This document shows, piece after piece, positions 18,428 through 29,469 of a DNA stretch of 64,000 nt (positions are counted from its first letter, which is position 1; each line of letters starts with the position of its first letter). This stretch comes from Chelativorans intermedius (GTDB taxonomy: Bacteria; Pseudomonadota; Alphaproteobacteria; Rhizobiales; Rhizobiaceae): positions 83,091 to 147,090 of the forward strand of contig NZ_JAODNW010000017.1 in NCBI RefSeq assembly GCF_025398255.1. Reading direction: 5' to 3'. The notes below the pieces were generated by a model. That model searched no databases. It was not told the origin of the DNA and saw nothing but the letters and a program-made list of their open reading frames with translations. The translations under genes and the position numbers were made by a program.

Positions 18428-19807
18428 CTAGCGAAGCCGGCGCAGGCGCACGGCAAAAAAACCATCGACATCGGCAAGCGCCCCGCCCCCGGCGGGCGTG
18501 GTGCGCAGCCAGCCTTGCGGGGCGATGAAATCCTCCGCGCCCGGCAGTTCCCCGGGCTGGATGGGGTCGAGCGTCACGTCTTGGCGCCGGGCAAGCAGCG
18601 CCTCCACCAGCGCCTCGCCCTCGGCGGGATCGAGCGAGCAGTTGGAGAAAACCAGGGGGCCGCCGGGCCGGACCAGAAGAAGGGCGCTTTCCAGAAGCTG
18701 TTCCTGCACCTGCGCCATCGTGGCGATGTCCTCCGGCGTCTTGGTCCATGCGACGTCCGGGTGTCGGCGTATGGTGCCGGTGGAGGAGCAGGGAGCATCC
18801 AAAAGCACGGCGTCGAAGGGGCGCTCCGGCCGCCAGCGTCTCAGATCGGACTCGACAAGCGTGGCGGCCAGGCCGAGCCGCTGCAAGTTGGCGTTCAGGC
18901 GCGCCAGGCGGCTGGCCGACTGGTCGAGCGCCGTCACCTGCGCGCCGGCCAGGGCAAGCTGCGCGGTCTTGCCGCCCGGGGCTGCGCACAGATCGGCCAC
19001 CGCACGCCCCGTCACGTCGCCCAGAAGCCGCGCCGGCAGGCTGGCTGCGGCGTCCTGCACCCACCATTGGCCCTCGGCATAGCCCGGCAGATCCGGCACG
19101 GGCGCAGGCAGCCGTTCCACGCGCACCGAGCCGTTGGCCAGCACCCGGCCGCCCAGGCGCTCAGCCCAGAGGGAGGGATCGGTCTTCACGGTAAAGTCCA
19201 CGGGTGGCTCCCGCCGGTGCGCTTCCATGATGGCGCGGGCCTGCACCGCGCCATAGACGGCGGTCAGCCGTTCGGCCAGCCAGTCCGGCGCGTCGCAGGT
19301 CTGCGCGAGGGCGCGGGGCAGGGTTTTCTGCCGGTCGCGCGCGAGCCTGCGCAGGACGGCGTTGACGAGCCGGGAAAAGCGGGCCGCCCGCGGGTCCGCC
19401 GCGGCATGGCTTACCGCCAGATCGACGGCGGCGCTGTCCGGCACGTCGAGAAAGAGAATCTGCGCAGCCCCCACATGCAGGATGTGCGAGAGGGCGTGCG
19501 CGCCGGCTGGCAGGGGGCGCTCCAGATAGCCCTGGAGCAGCGTCTCGATGGTGCGGCGATGGCGCAGCGCGCTGGCCAGAATGGCACGCACCAGCGCGCG
19601 GTCGCGCGGCGCGAGGGCCAGGAAATGCGGATGGCCGTGTTCGCCATCCGTCAGCGCGTCGAGCGGCGTGTGCGCGTCGACCACCGCGCCGAGCAGGCGG
19701 GCGGCGGTCCGGCGGGCGGCCAGCCCCGGCTTTTCGCCCTCCGGGCGGGTGGGCGGACGTCTTCCCCGGTGTGTCTTGCGCAGCGTGCCGCTGCCCGGTC
19801 CCTTCAC
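18428..19807 (-). CDS. rsmB: 16S rRNA m5C967 methyltransferase RsmB-like (NOL1/NOP2/sun family)
   Basis: A roughly 459-aa RNA cytosine-5 methyltransferase. An N-terminal NusB-like helical domain ([33 protein letters not shown]) precedes the Rossmann methyltransferase domain. That domain has the SAM-binding motif [13 protein letters not shown], the catalytic [15 protein letters not shown] and the second cysteine region [13 protein letters not shown]. The start is set at GTG 19807 because it overlaps the htpX stop as GTGA, a common coupling arrangement; longer in-frame extensions lie entirely within htpX and look like out-of-frame coding. Confidence 0.9.
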   Translation of the reverse strand: MKGPGSGTLRKTHRGRRPPTRPEGEKPGLAARRTAARLLGAVVDAHTPLDALTDGEHGHPHFLALAPRDRALVRAILASALRHRRTIETLLQGYLERPLPAGAHALSHILHVGAAQILFLDVPDSAAVDLAVSHAAADPRAARFSRLVNAVLRRLARDRQKTLPRALAQTCDAPDWLAERLTAVYGAVQARAIMEAHRREPPVDFTVKTDPSLWAERLGGRVLANGSVRVERLPAPVPDLPGYAEGQWWVQDAAASLPARLLGDVTGRAVADLCAAPGGKTAQLALAGAQVTALDQSASRLARLNANLQRLGLAATLVESDLRRWRPERPFDAVLLDAPCSSTGTIRRHPDVAWTKTPEDIATMAQVQEQLLESALLLVRPGGPLVFSNCSLDPAEGEALVEALLARRQDVTLDPIQPGELPGAEDFIAPQGWLRTTPAGGGALADVDGFFAVRLRRLR

Positions 19808-20751
19808 GACCAGGGGCCCCCGCGCCCGCCCGCGCCACCCCACGGGCCGGCGGTGGACCCGCCGTCCCACGGTCCCTGCGTCGGACGCGGCCGGGCGTCG
19901 GCGGCACCCACCTGACGGGCCATCGCCTGAAGGGCGGCGATGCGGTTTTCCGTGTTGGGATGGGTGGAAAACAGGTTGTCCATGTTCTGCCCGGAAAGCG
20001 GGTTGACGATGAACATGTGCGCCGTGGCCGGATTGCGCTCGGCATCCGGGTTGACGACCTGCCGGGCGCTGCGGGCGATCTTGGCGAGCGCGGAGGCAAG
20101 CCACAGCGGCTGGCCGCAGATCTCGGCGCCGCGCCGGTCAGCGGCATATTCGCGGGTGCGGCTGATGGCCATCTGCACCAGCATGGCCGCCAGCGGCGCC
20201 ACGATCATGGCGACAAGCACGCCGACAATGCCCAGAGGATTGTTGTTGTTGCGCCCGCCGCCAAAGAACAGCGCGAAATTGCCCAGCATGGAGATGGCGC
20301 CGGCCAGCGTGGCGGTGATCGTCATCGTCAGCGTGTCGCGGTTCTGGATGTGCGCAAGCTCGTGCGCCATGACGCCGGCCACCTCCTCCGGGGTCAGGCG
20401 TTCGAGAAGGCCCGTGGTGGCGGCAACGGCCGCGTTCTGCGGGTTGCGGCCGGTGGCGAAGGCATTGGGCTGCGGGTTGTCGATGATGTAGACGCGCGGC
20501 ATGGGAAGGCCGGCATTGGCGGCAAGGCCGCGCACCATGCGATAGAGCTCGGGGGCGGAGCGCTCGTCCACTTCCCGCGCATGGTGCATTCTGAGCACCA
20601 TCTTGTCGGCGTTCCAGTAGCTGAACAGGTTCATGCCCGCGGCGATGACGAGCGCGATCATCATGCCGCCCGTCCCGCCGACGAGATAGCCGACGCCCAT
20701 GAAGAGCGCCGTCATGAACGCCAGAAGCATTGCCGTGCGAATCATGTTCAT
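19804..20751 (-). CDS. htpX: Zinc metalloprotease HtpX
   Basis: HtpX is a membrane-embedded M48 zinc protease that degrades misfolded membrane proteins. The 315-aa product begins [20 protein letters not shown], with two N-terminal helices. It contains the zinc motif HELAH in [14 protein letters not shown], two further helices around residues 150-195, and a C-terminal [12 protein letters not shown] plus [14 protein letters not shown]. The start at 20751 has GGAG about 10 nt upstream; an in-frame ATG at 20802 is less likely. The C-terminal 25 residues are a Pro/Gly-rich tail. It is translationally coupled to rsmB. Confidence 0.94.
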   Translation of the reverse strand: MNMIRTAMLLAFMTALFMGVGYLVGGTGGMMIALVIAAGMNLFSYWNADKMVLRMHHAREVDERSAPELYRMVRGLAANAGLPMPRVYIIDNPQPNAFATGRNPQNAAVAATTGLLERLTPEEVAGVMAHELAHIQNRDTLTMTITATLAGAISMLGNFALFFGGGRNNNNPLGIVGVLVAMIVAPLAAMLVQMAISRTREYAADRRGAEICGQPLWLASALAKIARSARQVVNPDAERNPATAHMFIVNPLSGQNMDNLFSTHPNTENRIAALQAMARQVGAADARPRPTQGPWDGGSTAGPWGGAGGRGGPWS

Positions 20752-20900
20752 GGCCCGTGGCTCCATTCCCGCCCGCCCCTCTCCGGGGGTGGGGCGCATC
20801 ACCCGTCTGCCGCCGTTTTGCCGTGGCGGCCGTTTCGCCTATATGATGGGAAGGCAGCCATGCATATTCAACAAATGCGCCATCCTGACGCGAAAGGACG

Positions 20901-21104
20901 ATGCCGGTGAGCGAAGAGACCAAGAGGACGGAGGCGAGGCGCGACCTGCCGCCCGCCGCGCAACGGGCGTTGAAGGAGGCGGAGGAGCGCCGCCGCCAGG
21001 CTGCCGCGCGGCAGCCGGCACCACGCGAGATCGGCGGGCGGGACGGGCCTGATCCCGCCCGCTACGGCGATTGGGAGGTGAAGGGAATCGCCAGCGACTT
21101 CTGA
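20901..21104 (+). CDS. DUF1674 protein, succinate dehydrogenase assembly factor 4 (SdhAF4) homologue
   Basis: A 67-aa protein ending DPARYGDWEVKGIASDF, the hallmark of DUF1674/SdhAF4. In eukaryotes that factor binds flavinylated SdhA and helps join it to SdhB; a similar role here is inferred. The N-terminal two thirds are charged and low-complexity (Glu/Arg/Ala). AAAGGA lies just before the ATG. It is divergent from htpX (149-bp gap) and about 16 kb from the sdh operon it would serve, and it converges on fpr with a 6-bp gap. Confidence 0.87.
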   Translation: MPVSEETKRTEARRDLPPAAQRALKEAEERRRQAAARQPAPREIGGRDGPDPARYGDWEVKGIASDF

Positions 21105-21110
21105 CCGGGC

Positions 21111-21938
21111 TCAGCCCACGAAGGCGCGCTCGACCACGAAATCGGCCGGCGCGGCATTGGAGCCTTCCTTCAGGCCGGCCTTCTCTACCAGAGCGCGCAC
21201 GTCCTTCAGCATATCCATCGAGCCGCAAATCATGACGCGGTCGCTGGCCGGGTCCAGGGGGGGCGTGCCCAGCGCCCTGAACAGGGCTCCATTCTCGATC
21301 AGCGCCGTGATCCGGCCCATATGGGCCGAGGGCTCGCGCGTGGTGGAGGCGAAATAGTGCAGCCGGCCGGCAGTGAACTCGCCGATCAGCGGATCCTCGC
21401 GGGTGGCCGCGATCAGCTCCTCGCCATATTTCAGCTCCGCCACCTCGCGGCAGGTGTGGGTGAGAATCACCTGCTCGAACTTCTCATAGGTCTCGGGATC
21501 GCGGATGAGGCTGGCGAAGGGCGCGATGCCGGTGCCCGTCGAGATCATGTAGAGGCGCCTGGCCGGGGTGAGCGCGTCGTTGACCAGCGTTCCGGTCGAC
21601 TTCTGGCGCATCAGAACGGTGTCGCCGGGCTCAATCTTCTGCAGGTGCTGGGTGAGCGGGCCGTCCGGCACCTTGATGGAGAAGAACTCCACCTCCTCGT
21701 CCCAGTTGGGGCTGGCGATGGAATAGGCGCGGAAGACCGGCTTCTCCGCATTCGGCAGGCCGATCATCACGAACTCGCCGGAGCGGAAGCGGAAGGTCTG
21801 CGGGCGCGTGATGCGGAACGAGAAAAGCCTGTCCGTGTAATGCCGCACCGAGACCACGCGTTCGGCATAGACGCCGGGAGGAATGGGAAACTCCAGCGCC
21901 TGGACGGCCTCGGTGTTGGGCATCGCAGCGGTGTTCAT
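21111..21938 (-). CDS. fpr: Ferredoxin-NADP(+) reductase
   Basis: Fpr moves electrons between NADPH and ferredoxin/flavodoxin, often under oxidative stress. The 275-aa protein contains the FAD-binding RAYSIASP motif near residue 69, the NADP-binding ISTGTGIAPFASLIRD motif, the LTHTCREVAEL strand and a C-terminal segment VVERAFVG with the terminal aromatic region typical of subclass I bacterial enzymes. The start at 21938 was chosen for AAAGGATC 7 nt upstream. It sits alone on the minus strand, downstream of the rpsP terminator. Confidence 0.92.
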   Translation of the reverse strand: MNTAAMPNTEAVQALEFPIPPGVYAERVVSVRHYTDRLFSFRITRPQTFRFRSGEFVMIGLPNAEKPVFRAYSIASPNWDEEVEFFSIKVPDGPLTQHLQKIEPGDTVLMRQKSTGTLVNDALTPARRLYMISTGTGIAPFASLIRDPETYEKFEQVILTHTCREVAELKYGEELIAATREDPLIGEFTAGRLHYFASTTREPSAHMGRITALIENGALFRALGTPPLDPASDRVMICGSMDMLKDVRALVEKAGLKEGSNAAPADFVVERAFVG

Positions 21939-22040
21939 GGGCTGATCCTTTGTCCGTCGCGGTTCCAGCGTCCGCAAAGACCTATTTCAAAATGCGGCCG
22001 GGAAAAAGGTTTTGCATTCCGGATTTGCGGCGCGCGGGAG

Positions 22041-22068
22041 AAAAGCGGCACGGATTTGCGCCGTGCCG
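22041..22068 (-). terminator. Intrinsic terminator after rpsP
   Basis: On the minus strand the arms CGGCACGG and CCGTGCCG (22061-22068 and 22046-22053) form an 8-bp stem with a 7-nt loop, followed by G/CTTTT (22041-22044). It lies 27 bp beyond the rpsP stop and marks the end of the ffh-rpsP operon. Confidence 0.7.
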
Positions 22069-22094
22069 TAAAAGCCGCGCGCCACGCAACGGCC

Positions 22095-22496
22095 TCAGCT
22101 TGCCGCTTCCTCGGCCGGGGCTTCAGCCGCAGCCGCGGCCTCGGCGGCCGCCGCCCTGGCTTCCTCTTCGGCCTGGCGGGCGGCTTCGAGCCGCTCCTGC
22201 GCCTTCTTGCCGGGCAGCGCCTTCTTCGGGTTGTTGCGCGCCGGGCGCTTGGCAAGGCCCGCCTGATCGAGGAAGCGCAGCACGCGGTCAGTGGGCAGCG
22301 CGCCGTTGGAGAGCCAGTGCTTGATGCGCTCCTCGTTGAGCTTCACGCGCTCGGCTTCCTTGGGCAGCATCGGGTTCCAGGAACCCAGCTTCTCGATGAA
22401 GCGCCCGTCGCGGGGGGCGCGAACATCGGCCACCACAATGTGGTAGTAGGGACGCTTCTTGGAGCCCGCGCGGGCCAGTCGGATCTTCAGTGCCAT
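22095..22496 (-). CDS. rpsP: 30S ribosomal protein S16
   Basis: A 133-aa S16 starting [20 protein letters not shown], with the conserved [10 protein letters not shown] segment and the [15 protein letters not shown] region of the core (about residues 1-82). The last roughly 50 residues are an Ala/Glu/Lys-rich tail ([17 protein letters not shown] and onward), a common alphaproteobacterial extension. It ends an operon with ffh, chorismate mutase and an acetyltransferase. The genes rimM, trmD and rplS, which usually follow rpsP in this group, are not downstream; a terminator and fpr are found instead. Confidence 0.96.
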   Translation of the reverse strand: MALKIRLARAGSKKRPYYHIVVADVRAPRDGRFIEKLGSWNPMLPKEAERVKLNEERIKHWLSNGALPTDRVLRFLDQAGLAKRPARNNPKKALPGKKAQERLEAARQAEEEARAAAAEAAAAAEAPAEEAAS

Positions 22497-22520
22497 GTGT
22501 CTTCCTTTCGATGATGGCTT

Positions 22521-23021
22521 TCAGGCCGGCACCATGTGCCGGAAACGCAAGCGCGGCTCGCCGCGCAGGGTGGTGGGCGGCAGGGGCGTCGCCCCCAGCC
22601 TTTTCGCTACCGCCTGGGACGGCAGATTCTCGGGATGCACGAAGCTCATCAGCGGCGGCAGGCCGCGGTCGCGCGCCCAGCACAGCACCCGCCGGGCGGC
22701 CTCCACCGCATAGCCCTTGCCCTCGAAGCCGGCATAGAGGCTCCATGCCAGCTCCGGCTCTTCGAGGTAGGCGGGGTGCCAGAGACCGGCGAAGCCCACC
22801 GTCGCGCCATCCTGCTTGCGGTCCAGGGCAAAAAGGCCGTAGCCGTTGAGGGCCCACTCGCCGGGCATCGAGGCAAAGCCGGTCCATGCCTGCCACGCGT
22901 TCTTCGGCCCGCCGATGTAGCGCGTGCGCTCCTCGTCGGCGTAGAAGGCGGCAAAGGCGGGAAAGTCTTCCTTCCGCCAGCCGCGCAGCACCAGGCGTTC
23001 GCTTTCCAGGACAGGGGTCAT
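22521..23021 (-). CDS. GNAT family N-acetyltransferase (RimJ/RimL-like)
   Basis: The 166-aa protein starts MTPVLESERLVLRGWRKEDF, the standard beginning of RimJ/RimL-type protein N-acetyltransferases. It has the acetyl-CoA loop region LYAGFEGKGYAVEAARRVL and the SFVHPENLPSQAVAKRLGA segment. The substrate is unknown; a ribosomal or small-molecule target is possible. Its ATG overlaps the chorismate mutase stop by 4 bp (ATGA), so it is translated with that gene. It sits between chorismate mutase and rpsP, where I would usually expect rpsP directly. Confidence 0.85.
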   Translation of the reverse strand: MTPVLESERLVLRGWRKEDFPAFAAFYADEERTRYIGGPKNAWQAWTGFASMPGEWALNGYGLFALDRKQDGATVGFAGLWHPAYLEEPELAWSLYAGFEGKGYAVEAARRVLCWARDRGLPPLMSFVHPENLPSQAVAKRLGATPLPPTTLRGEPRLRFRHMVPA

Positions 23022-23353
23022 GCCTGCGCCTCGCCTCCCGTCGGCACGCCGTTGTGCTTCTCGGCAATCGCCTCGTGATGGCGGATCACCTCGTGGATGA
23101 TGAAGTTGAGGAACTTCTCCGCGAAATCGGGATCGAGCTGCGCATCCTTTGCCAGCCGGCGCAGCCGGGCAATCTGCTGGCGCTCGCGCTCGGGATCGGC
23201 GGGCGGCAGGTTGTGCACGGCCTTGAGCTGCCCCACCGCCTTGGTGCAGCGGAAGCGCTCGGCCAGCATGTGAACGAGGGCGGCGTCGATGTTGTCGATG
23301 GAGGCACGCAGCTCCAGAAGCTGCGCCTTGACCGGATCCGTTTCAGCGCCCAT
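23018..23353 (-). CDS. Chorismate mutase, AroQ type
   Basis: Chorismate mutase converts chorismate to prephenate for Phe/Tyr synthesis. The 111-aa all-helical protein has ELRASIDNIDAALVHMLAERF, whose conserved Arg and Asp belong to the AroQ active site. It continues with KAVGQLKAVHNLPPADPERE and FLNFIIHEVIRHHE. No dehydratase or dehydrogenase domain is fused. It lies 12 bp after ffh and overlaps the acetyltransferase start by 4 bp. The ffh-chorismate mutase pairing is frequent in Rhizobiales. Confidence 0.9.
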   Translation of the reverse strand: MGAETDPVKAQLLELRASIDNIDAALVHMLAERFRCTKAVGQLKAVHNLPPADPERERQQIARLRRLAKDAQLDPDFAEKFLNFIIHEVIRHHEAIAEKHNGVPTGGEAQA

Positions 23354-23365
23354 CTCTTCCGCCCC

Positions 23366-24913
23366 TCATTTCTTCCGCCGCAGGCCGGGCAGGCCCGGCA
23401 GGCCGTCGCCCCCGGGCAGGCCCGGAAGCCCCCTGGGCAGGCCCCCCCGCGGAAGGCCGCCCGCCCCGCCCAGCTGCTTCTGCAGCGCTTCGAGCTCCTT
23501 CGGGTCCATCCTGGACAGATCGGGCATTCCGCCCATGCCCGCGGGCATTCCGCCGAGGCCCATCTTCTGCGCCATGCCGCCCATCAGCCCGCGCATCATG
23601 CCGCCCTTCCTTCCCTTGCCGCCCATGGCCTTCATCATGTCGGCCATCTGGCGGTGCATCTTGAGAAGCTTGTTGATCTGCGCGGCATCCGTGCCGGAGC
23701 CGGCGGCGATGCGCTTCTTGCGGCTGTTCTTGAGGATGTCCGGGTTGGCACGCTCCTGCGGCGTCATCGAGCGGATGATGGCGATCTGGCGGGCGAAGGT
23801 CTTGTCGTTCAGCCCGGCAGCGGCGAGCTGGTCCTTCATCTTCCCCATGCCGGGCATCAACCCCATGATGCCGCCCATGCCGCCCATCTTCTGCATCTGC
23901 TGAAGCTGCTCGGCGAGGTCGTTCAGGTCGAACTTGCCCGCCTGCATCTTCTTCGCCATGGCGGCGGCTTTTTCCTGGTCGATGGTCTCCGCAGCCTTCT
24001 CGACAAGGCTGACGATGTCGCCCATGCCGAGAATGCGGTCGGCGATGCGCCGGGGGTGGAACTCCTCCAGCGCGTCCATCTTCTCGCCAGTGCCGATAAG
24101 CTTGATGGGCTTGCCGGTGACGGCGCGCATGGAGAGCGCGGCGCCACCCCGCCCGTCGCCATCCATGCGGGTAAGCACAAGGCCGGTGATGCCGACGCGC
24201 TCGTCGAAGCTCCGGGCCAGATTCACCGCGTCCTGGCCGGTCAGCGAATCGGCCACGAGCAGGATCTCGTGCGGGTTCGCCACGCGCTTGATGTCGGCCA
24301 TCTCGGCCATCAGCGGCTCGTCGATGTGGGTGCGGCCGGCGGTGTCGAGGATCACCACGTCATGGCCGCCGAGCCGTGCCGCCTGGACGGCGCGCTTGGC
24401 AATGTCGACCGGGCTCTGGCCGGCCACGATGGGCAGGGTGGCCACCGAGACCTGCTCGCCGATCTGGCGAAGCTGCTCCTGGGCAGCCGGCCGGCGCGTG
24501 TCGAGCGAGGCCATGAGCACCTTCTTGCCCTGGCGTTCGGAAAGGCGCCTGGCGATCTTGCCCGTTGTGGTGGTCTTGCCGGAGCCCTGCAGGCCCACCA
24601 TCATGAGGACGACCGGCGCCGGAGCGTTGAGGTCGATCGTCTCGCCCTCGGCGCCCAGCATCTCCACCAGTTCGTCATGGACGATCTTGACGACCATCTG
24701 GCCGGGCTTGACGGATTTGAGCACCTCCGCGCCCACTGCCTTCTCGCGCACGCGCTCCGTGAAGGAACGCACCACGTCGAGCGCCACGTCGGCCTCGATC
24801 AGCGCACGACGCACCTCGCGCAGCGCGGCCGCAACGTCCGCCTCCGACAGCGCGCCGCGCCCGGTGAGGTTGTTCAGGATGGCGCCAAGGCGTTCCTGCA
24901 GGTTCTCGAACAT
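23366..24913 (-). CDS. ffh: Signal recognition particle protein Ffh
   Basis: Ffh binds signal sequences and 4.5S RNA and delivers ribosomes to FtsY. The 515-aa protein begins MFENLQERLGAILNNLTGRG and has the GTPase motifs GLQGSGKTTTTGKIA (G1), DTRRPAAQEQL, DTAGRTHID (G3) and TRMDGDGRGG. A Met-rich M domain follows, with the RNA-binding region GSGTDAAQINKLLKMHRQM. The C-terminal tail is an unusually Gly/Pro/Met-rich low-complexity stretch ending in LRRKK. The start is fixed by AGAGGA 7 nt upstream and by family alignment; in-frame extension to 25267 is rejected. Confidence 0.97.
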   Translation of the reverse strand: MFENLQERLGAILNNLTGRGALSEADVAAALREVRRALIEADVALDVVRSFTERVREKAVGAEVLKSVKPGQMVVKIVHDELVEMLGAEGETIDLNAPAPVVLMMVGLQGSGKTTTTGKIARRLSERQGKKVLMASLDTRRPAAQEQLRQIGEQVSVATLPIVAGQSPVDIAKRAVQAARLGGHDVVILDTAGRTHIDEPLMAEMADIKRVANPHEILLVADSLTGQDAVNLARSFDERVGITGLVLTRMDGDGRGGAALSMRAVTGKPIKLIGTGEKMDALEEFHPRRIADRILGMGDIVSLVEKAAETIDQEKAAAMAKKMQAGKFDLNDLAEQLQQMQKMGGMGGIMGLMPGMGKMKDQLAAAGLNDKTFARQIAIIRSMTPQERANPDILKNSRKKRIAAGSGTDAAQINKLLKMHRQMADMMKAMGGKGRKGGMMRGLMGGMAQKMGLGGMPAGMGGMPDLSRMDPKELEALQKQLGGAGGLPRGGLPRGLPGLPGGDGLPGLPGLRRKK

Positions 24914-25399
24914 CCGCGTTCCTCTTCGTCTCGCATCGCCAGACACGAGAGGTAATGCATCCGCGCCGGTGCTTAAACCTCCGGCAACGCCGAAAAGCAC
25001 CCGGGGGCGCATCGCGCTGCCGGGTGTTGACCTCCGGGGTCGGTCTCCCTGCCAAGATTGAGGGGCGCCCCGGTCGGCTGCTCGGAGTTTGCACTCGTCG
25101 CTGATTGCGGCGCCTCTAGACAGGAAACCGCGCCGCGAGTCAAGCAGCGGGGCGCATTTTCGCGCCCGGCAGGGGGAGCTCCGGCCTGTCGCGGGCCCAC
25201 ACTTGCCTTCGGGAACCGACCTCGAAGGGGGTGGCTGCCGCCGTTCTCGCGAACACCCGGTGCGCATCCGGTTTCCGCGAGGGCGATGGGGCAGGAGAAG
25301 GGCGGCGGCTGCATGCAGGGCCTGGCGCTGGCGCGCTGCTTGCCATCGGCTTGCCGGCCGCGCTATTGGCGGCTGATTGCAAGAGACGGACAGGCCCGC
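24914..25399. other. Intergenic region between divergent ffh and xthA (486 bp)
   Basis: No convincing gene was seen. Open frames across it are low-quality and unlike any known family. I looked for the conserved 4.5S RNA core (GGAAGGGAGCAGCC-like) on both strands and did not find it. The stretch presumably holds the divergent promoters, but no clear -35/-10 pair stands out. Confidence 0.6.
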
Positions 25400-26200
25400 A
25401 TGCCCTTCAAGATCGCCACCTGGAACATCAACTCCGTACGGCTACGCCTCGGCCTGGTGCAGCGCTTCCTGGAAGAGCACCAGCCGGATGTGCTGTGCCT
25501 GCAGGAGACCAAGTGCCCGGACGACCGTTTTCCGCTCGCCGCGCTGCGCAAGCTCGGCTATCGCCACATCGAGATTCACGGCCAGAAGGGCTATCACGGC
25601 GTGGCCACCATCTCGCGCCTGCCGATGCGGCTGGTGGAAAAGCGCGGCTTCTGCGGCATGGGCGACAGCCGCCATGTCTCCACCCTGGTGGAAGCGGGTG
25701 GGCGGCGCCTGCTGCTGCACAATTTCTACGTGCCGGCCGGCGGCGACGAACCGGACCCGGAGGTGAACCCCAAGTTTCGCCACAAGCTGGACTTCCTGCA
25801 GGAAATGCACGCAGTGCGCCCGCAGGAGGACGCGGACACGGCGACGCTGCTCGTCGGCGACCTGAACATCGCGCCGCTGGAGACCGACGTGTGGTCGCAC
25901 CGCCAGCTTCTCAATGTCGTCAGCCACACGCCCGTGGAGACGGAGGGGCTCGACCGGCTGCGCGACGAGGGCGGCTGGGTGGACCTTGTGCGCCGCCACA
26001 TCCCGCCGCAGGAGAAGCTTTTCAGCTGGTGGAGCTATCGCGCCAAGGACTGGAGCTTCTCCGACCGCGGGCGGCGGCTCGACCATATCTGGTCCTCCCC
26101 CGGTCTGGTGCCGGCGCTGCGGCGCGTCGAGGTGCTGCGCGAGGCACGCGGCTGGGAGCGGCCCTCCGATCACGTGCCGGTGATCGCCGAGTTCGGCTGA
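25400..26200 (+). CDS. xthA: Exodeoxyribonuclease III / AP endonuclease
   Basis: XthA repairs abasic sites and trims damaged 3' ends. The 266-aa product starts MPFKIATWNINSVRLRLGLV and contains LCLQETKCPDDRFP with the metal-binding Glu. YHGVATISR, LLVGDLNIAPLETDVW with the catalytic Asp/Asn, and the C-terminal RRLDHIW and SDHVPVIAEF with the conserved Asp-His follow. All signature residues are present. The frame is open further upstream to 25058, but the family begins at the MPFKIATWN methionine. Confidence 0.95.
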   Translation: MPFKIATWNINSVRLRLGLVQRFLEEHQPDVLCLQETKCPDDRFPLAALRKLGYRHIEIHGQKGYHGVATISRLPMRLVEKRGFCGMGDSRHVSTLVEAGGRRLLLHNFYVPAGGDEPDPEVNPKFRHKLDFLQEMHAVRPQEDADTATLLVGDLNIAPLETDVWSHRQLLNVVSHTPVETEGLDRLRDEGGWVDLVRRHIPPQEKLFSWWSYRAKDWSFSDRGRRLDHIWSSPGLVPALRRVEVLREARGWERPSDHVPVIAEFG

Positions 26201-26327
26201 GGCGCCCGAGCCTCACCGCAACGTGACTTTCCAACGAAACCCGGCAGCCGCTACTGTGCGGGCGACGTTCCGTGCACGGGCACGGACCAAGACAACCGGG
26301 GCGAAAGGACGGACGGGCGGCAGGACG

Positions 26328-27080
26328 ATGACAACCCTCAGAGCGCGCATGGGCGCCCTTCTCTTGCTTCTGGCGCTTGCCGCACCCGCCTTCGCCGAGG
26401 CCACGGCACGGCCGGTCGGGGTGGTGGAGCTGTTCACCAGCCAGGGCTGCAGCTCCTGTCCGCCGGCGGATGCGCTGCTGGCCGAGCTGGCCGGACGGGA
26501 CGACGTGGTGGCGCTTTCCTACCATGTCGACTACTGGGATTATCTCGGCTGGAAGGACACGCTTGCCACACCGGAAAACACCGCCCGTCAGCGCGCCTAT
26601 GGGGCGGCGCTCGACCGGCCGGTCTATACACCGCAGGTCGTCATCAACGGGCATCGCGATGCGGTGGGCTCGAACCGCAAGGCGATTCTGGCGGCGCTCG
26701 ACCGGCCGGAAAGCGGCGCGCTGAGCGTCGACATCGCGCTTTCCGCCCGCAACGGAAGCATCTTCGTCGATATCGGCGCGGCGGCCGGCCCGGCAGCGGC
26801 GGGGCTGGCCGATGCGCATGTCATCGTCGTCTATTACAAGTCCAGCGAGGTGGTTTCGATCGAAAGCGGCGAGAATCGCGGCCGCTCCGTCGACTACCGA
26901 AACGTCGTCACCGGCTTCCAGACGGTGGGCATGTGGCATGGAGATTCCATGCGCCTGGAACTGCCGAAAAGCGAGATCGTCAGGAAGGGCGGGCGCTGCG
27001 CGGTGCTGGTGCAGGCTTTCGATGCCGAGGGCCGCCCCGGCATCATATTGGGGGCGGCGCACTCGGGTTTCGACTGGTAA
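26328..27080 (+). CDS. DUF1223 domain-containing secreted thioredoxin-like protein
   Basis: A 250-aa protein with a signal peptide (MGALLLLLALAAPAFA) followed by VVELFTSQGCSSCPPADALL. The CSSC sits at the position of a thioredoxin CxxC, as expected for DUF1223. Further family stretches are LSYHVDYWDYLGWKDTLA and YTPQVVINGHRDAVGS; the cis-Pro-like TPQ is present. A periplasmic redox role is inferred; the function is not established. AGGACG precedes the ATG. It converges on acs over a 427-bp gap with strong inverted repeats. Confidence 0.88.
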   Translation: MTTLRARMGALLLLLALAAPAFAEATARPVGVVELFTSQGCSSCPPADALLAELAGRDDVVALSYHVDYWDYLGWKDTLATPENTARQRAYGAALDRPVYTPQVVINGHRDAVGSNRKAILAALDRPESGALSVDIALSARNGSIFVDIGAAAGPAAAGLADAHVIVVYYKSSEVVSIESGENRGRSVDYRNVVTGFQTVGMWHGDSMRLELPKSEIVRKGGRCAVLVQAFDAEGRPGIILGAAHSGFDW

Positions 27081-27507
27081 TGCCAAAAAGAAGCCGGCGG
27101 CCAAGGCGCGCCGGCACGATCCGGTTCGGGATCGTTGCCTGCCGGGGGACCGGGCGTCTGGCGCCCGGAGTTGGTTCGATCCGGCTACGACACCGTGGGC
27201 GGGGGGGCTTGGGGTACGGCACCGTCTCCGGATCGAACCGTCTCAGGCAACGGTGGCATCCTTGCTTCAAAACAAGGCAGCAGCTTGAACAGAAGGCGGC
27301 GAGAATAAGGCAGGCGATCACCAAATCCGACAATGCGTTTTCGGGTGTGAGGACGCGGCGCGGCGTCGGGTGCGCCGCACCGCGCAAGAACGCAGATTCC
27401 CGAACGATTTCAGCGACATGCGATGTGGGAAACGGCGGGCGGCGGCGAGGCCGGTTCCGCCCGCGCGCGCCGACGCCGGAACCGGGCCGCGCCGTCGGTG
27501 CGCCGAG
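27081..27507. other. Convergent intergenic region with clustered hairpins
   Basis: No gene is supported here. The first half holds four inverted repeats: GCCGGCG/CGCCGGC (27093-27115), CGATCC/GGATCG (27117-27134), CCGGGCG/CGCCCGG (27150-27168), and a nested pair. That pair is outer CGTTGCCTG/CAGGCAACG (27133-27141, 27244-27252) around inner GGTTCGATCCGG/CCGGATCGAACC (27173-27184, 27228-27239). The second half (27253-27507) shows nothing recognisable. Confidence 0.55.

Positions 27508-29469
<1,962 letters not shown>

Noticed and set aside
24914..25399. Possible 4.5S (SRP) RNA next to ffh
   Set aside because: The conserved tetraloop region was not found on either strand in this gap.
25058..25399. 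N-terminal extension of xthA by 114 codons
   Set aside because: Exonuclease III proteins begin at the MPFKIATWN methionine, and the upstream codons show no conserved sequence.
27043..27387. A 114-codon open frame on the minus strand between the DUF1223 gene and acs
   Set aside because: It runs into the DUF1223 coding sequence, has no ribosome-binding site and Pro/Arg/Cys-rich composition, and covers a region explained better by inverted repeats.
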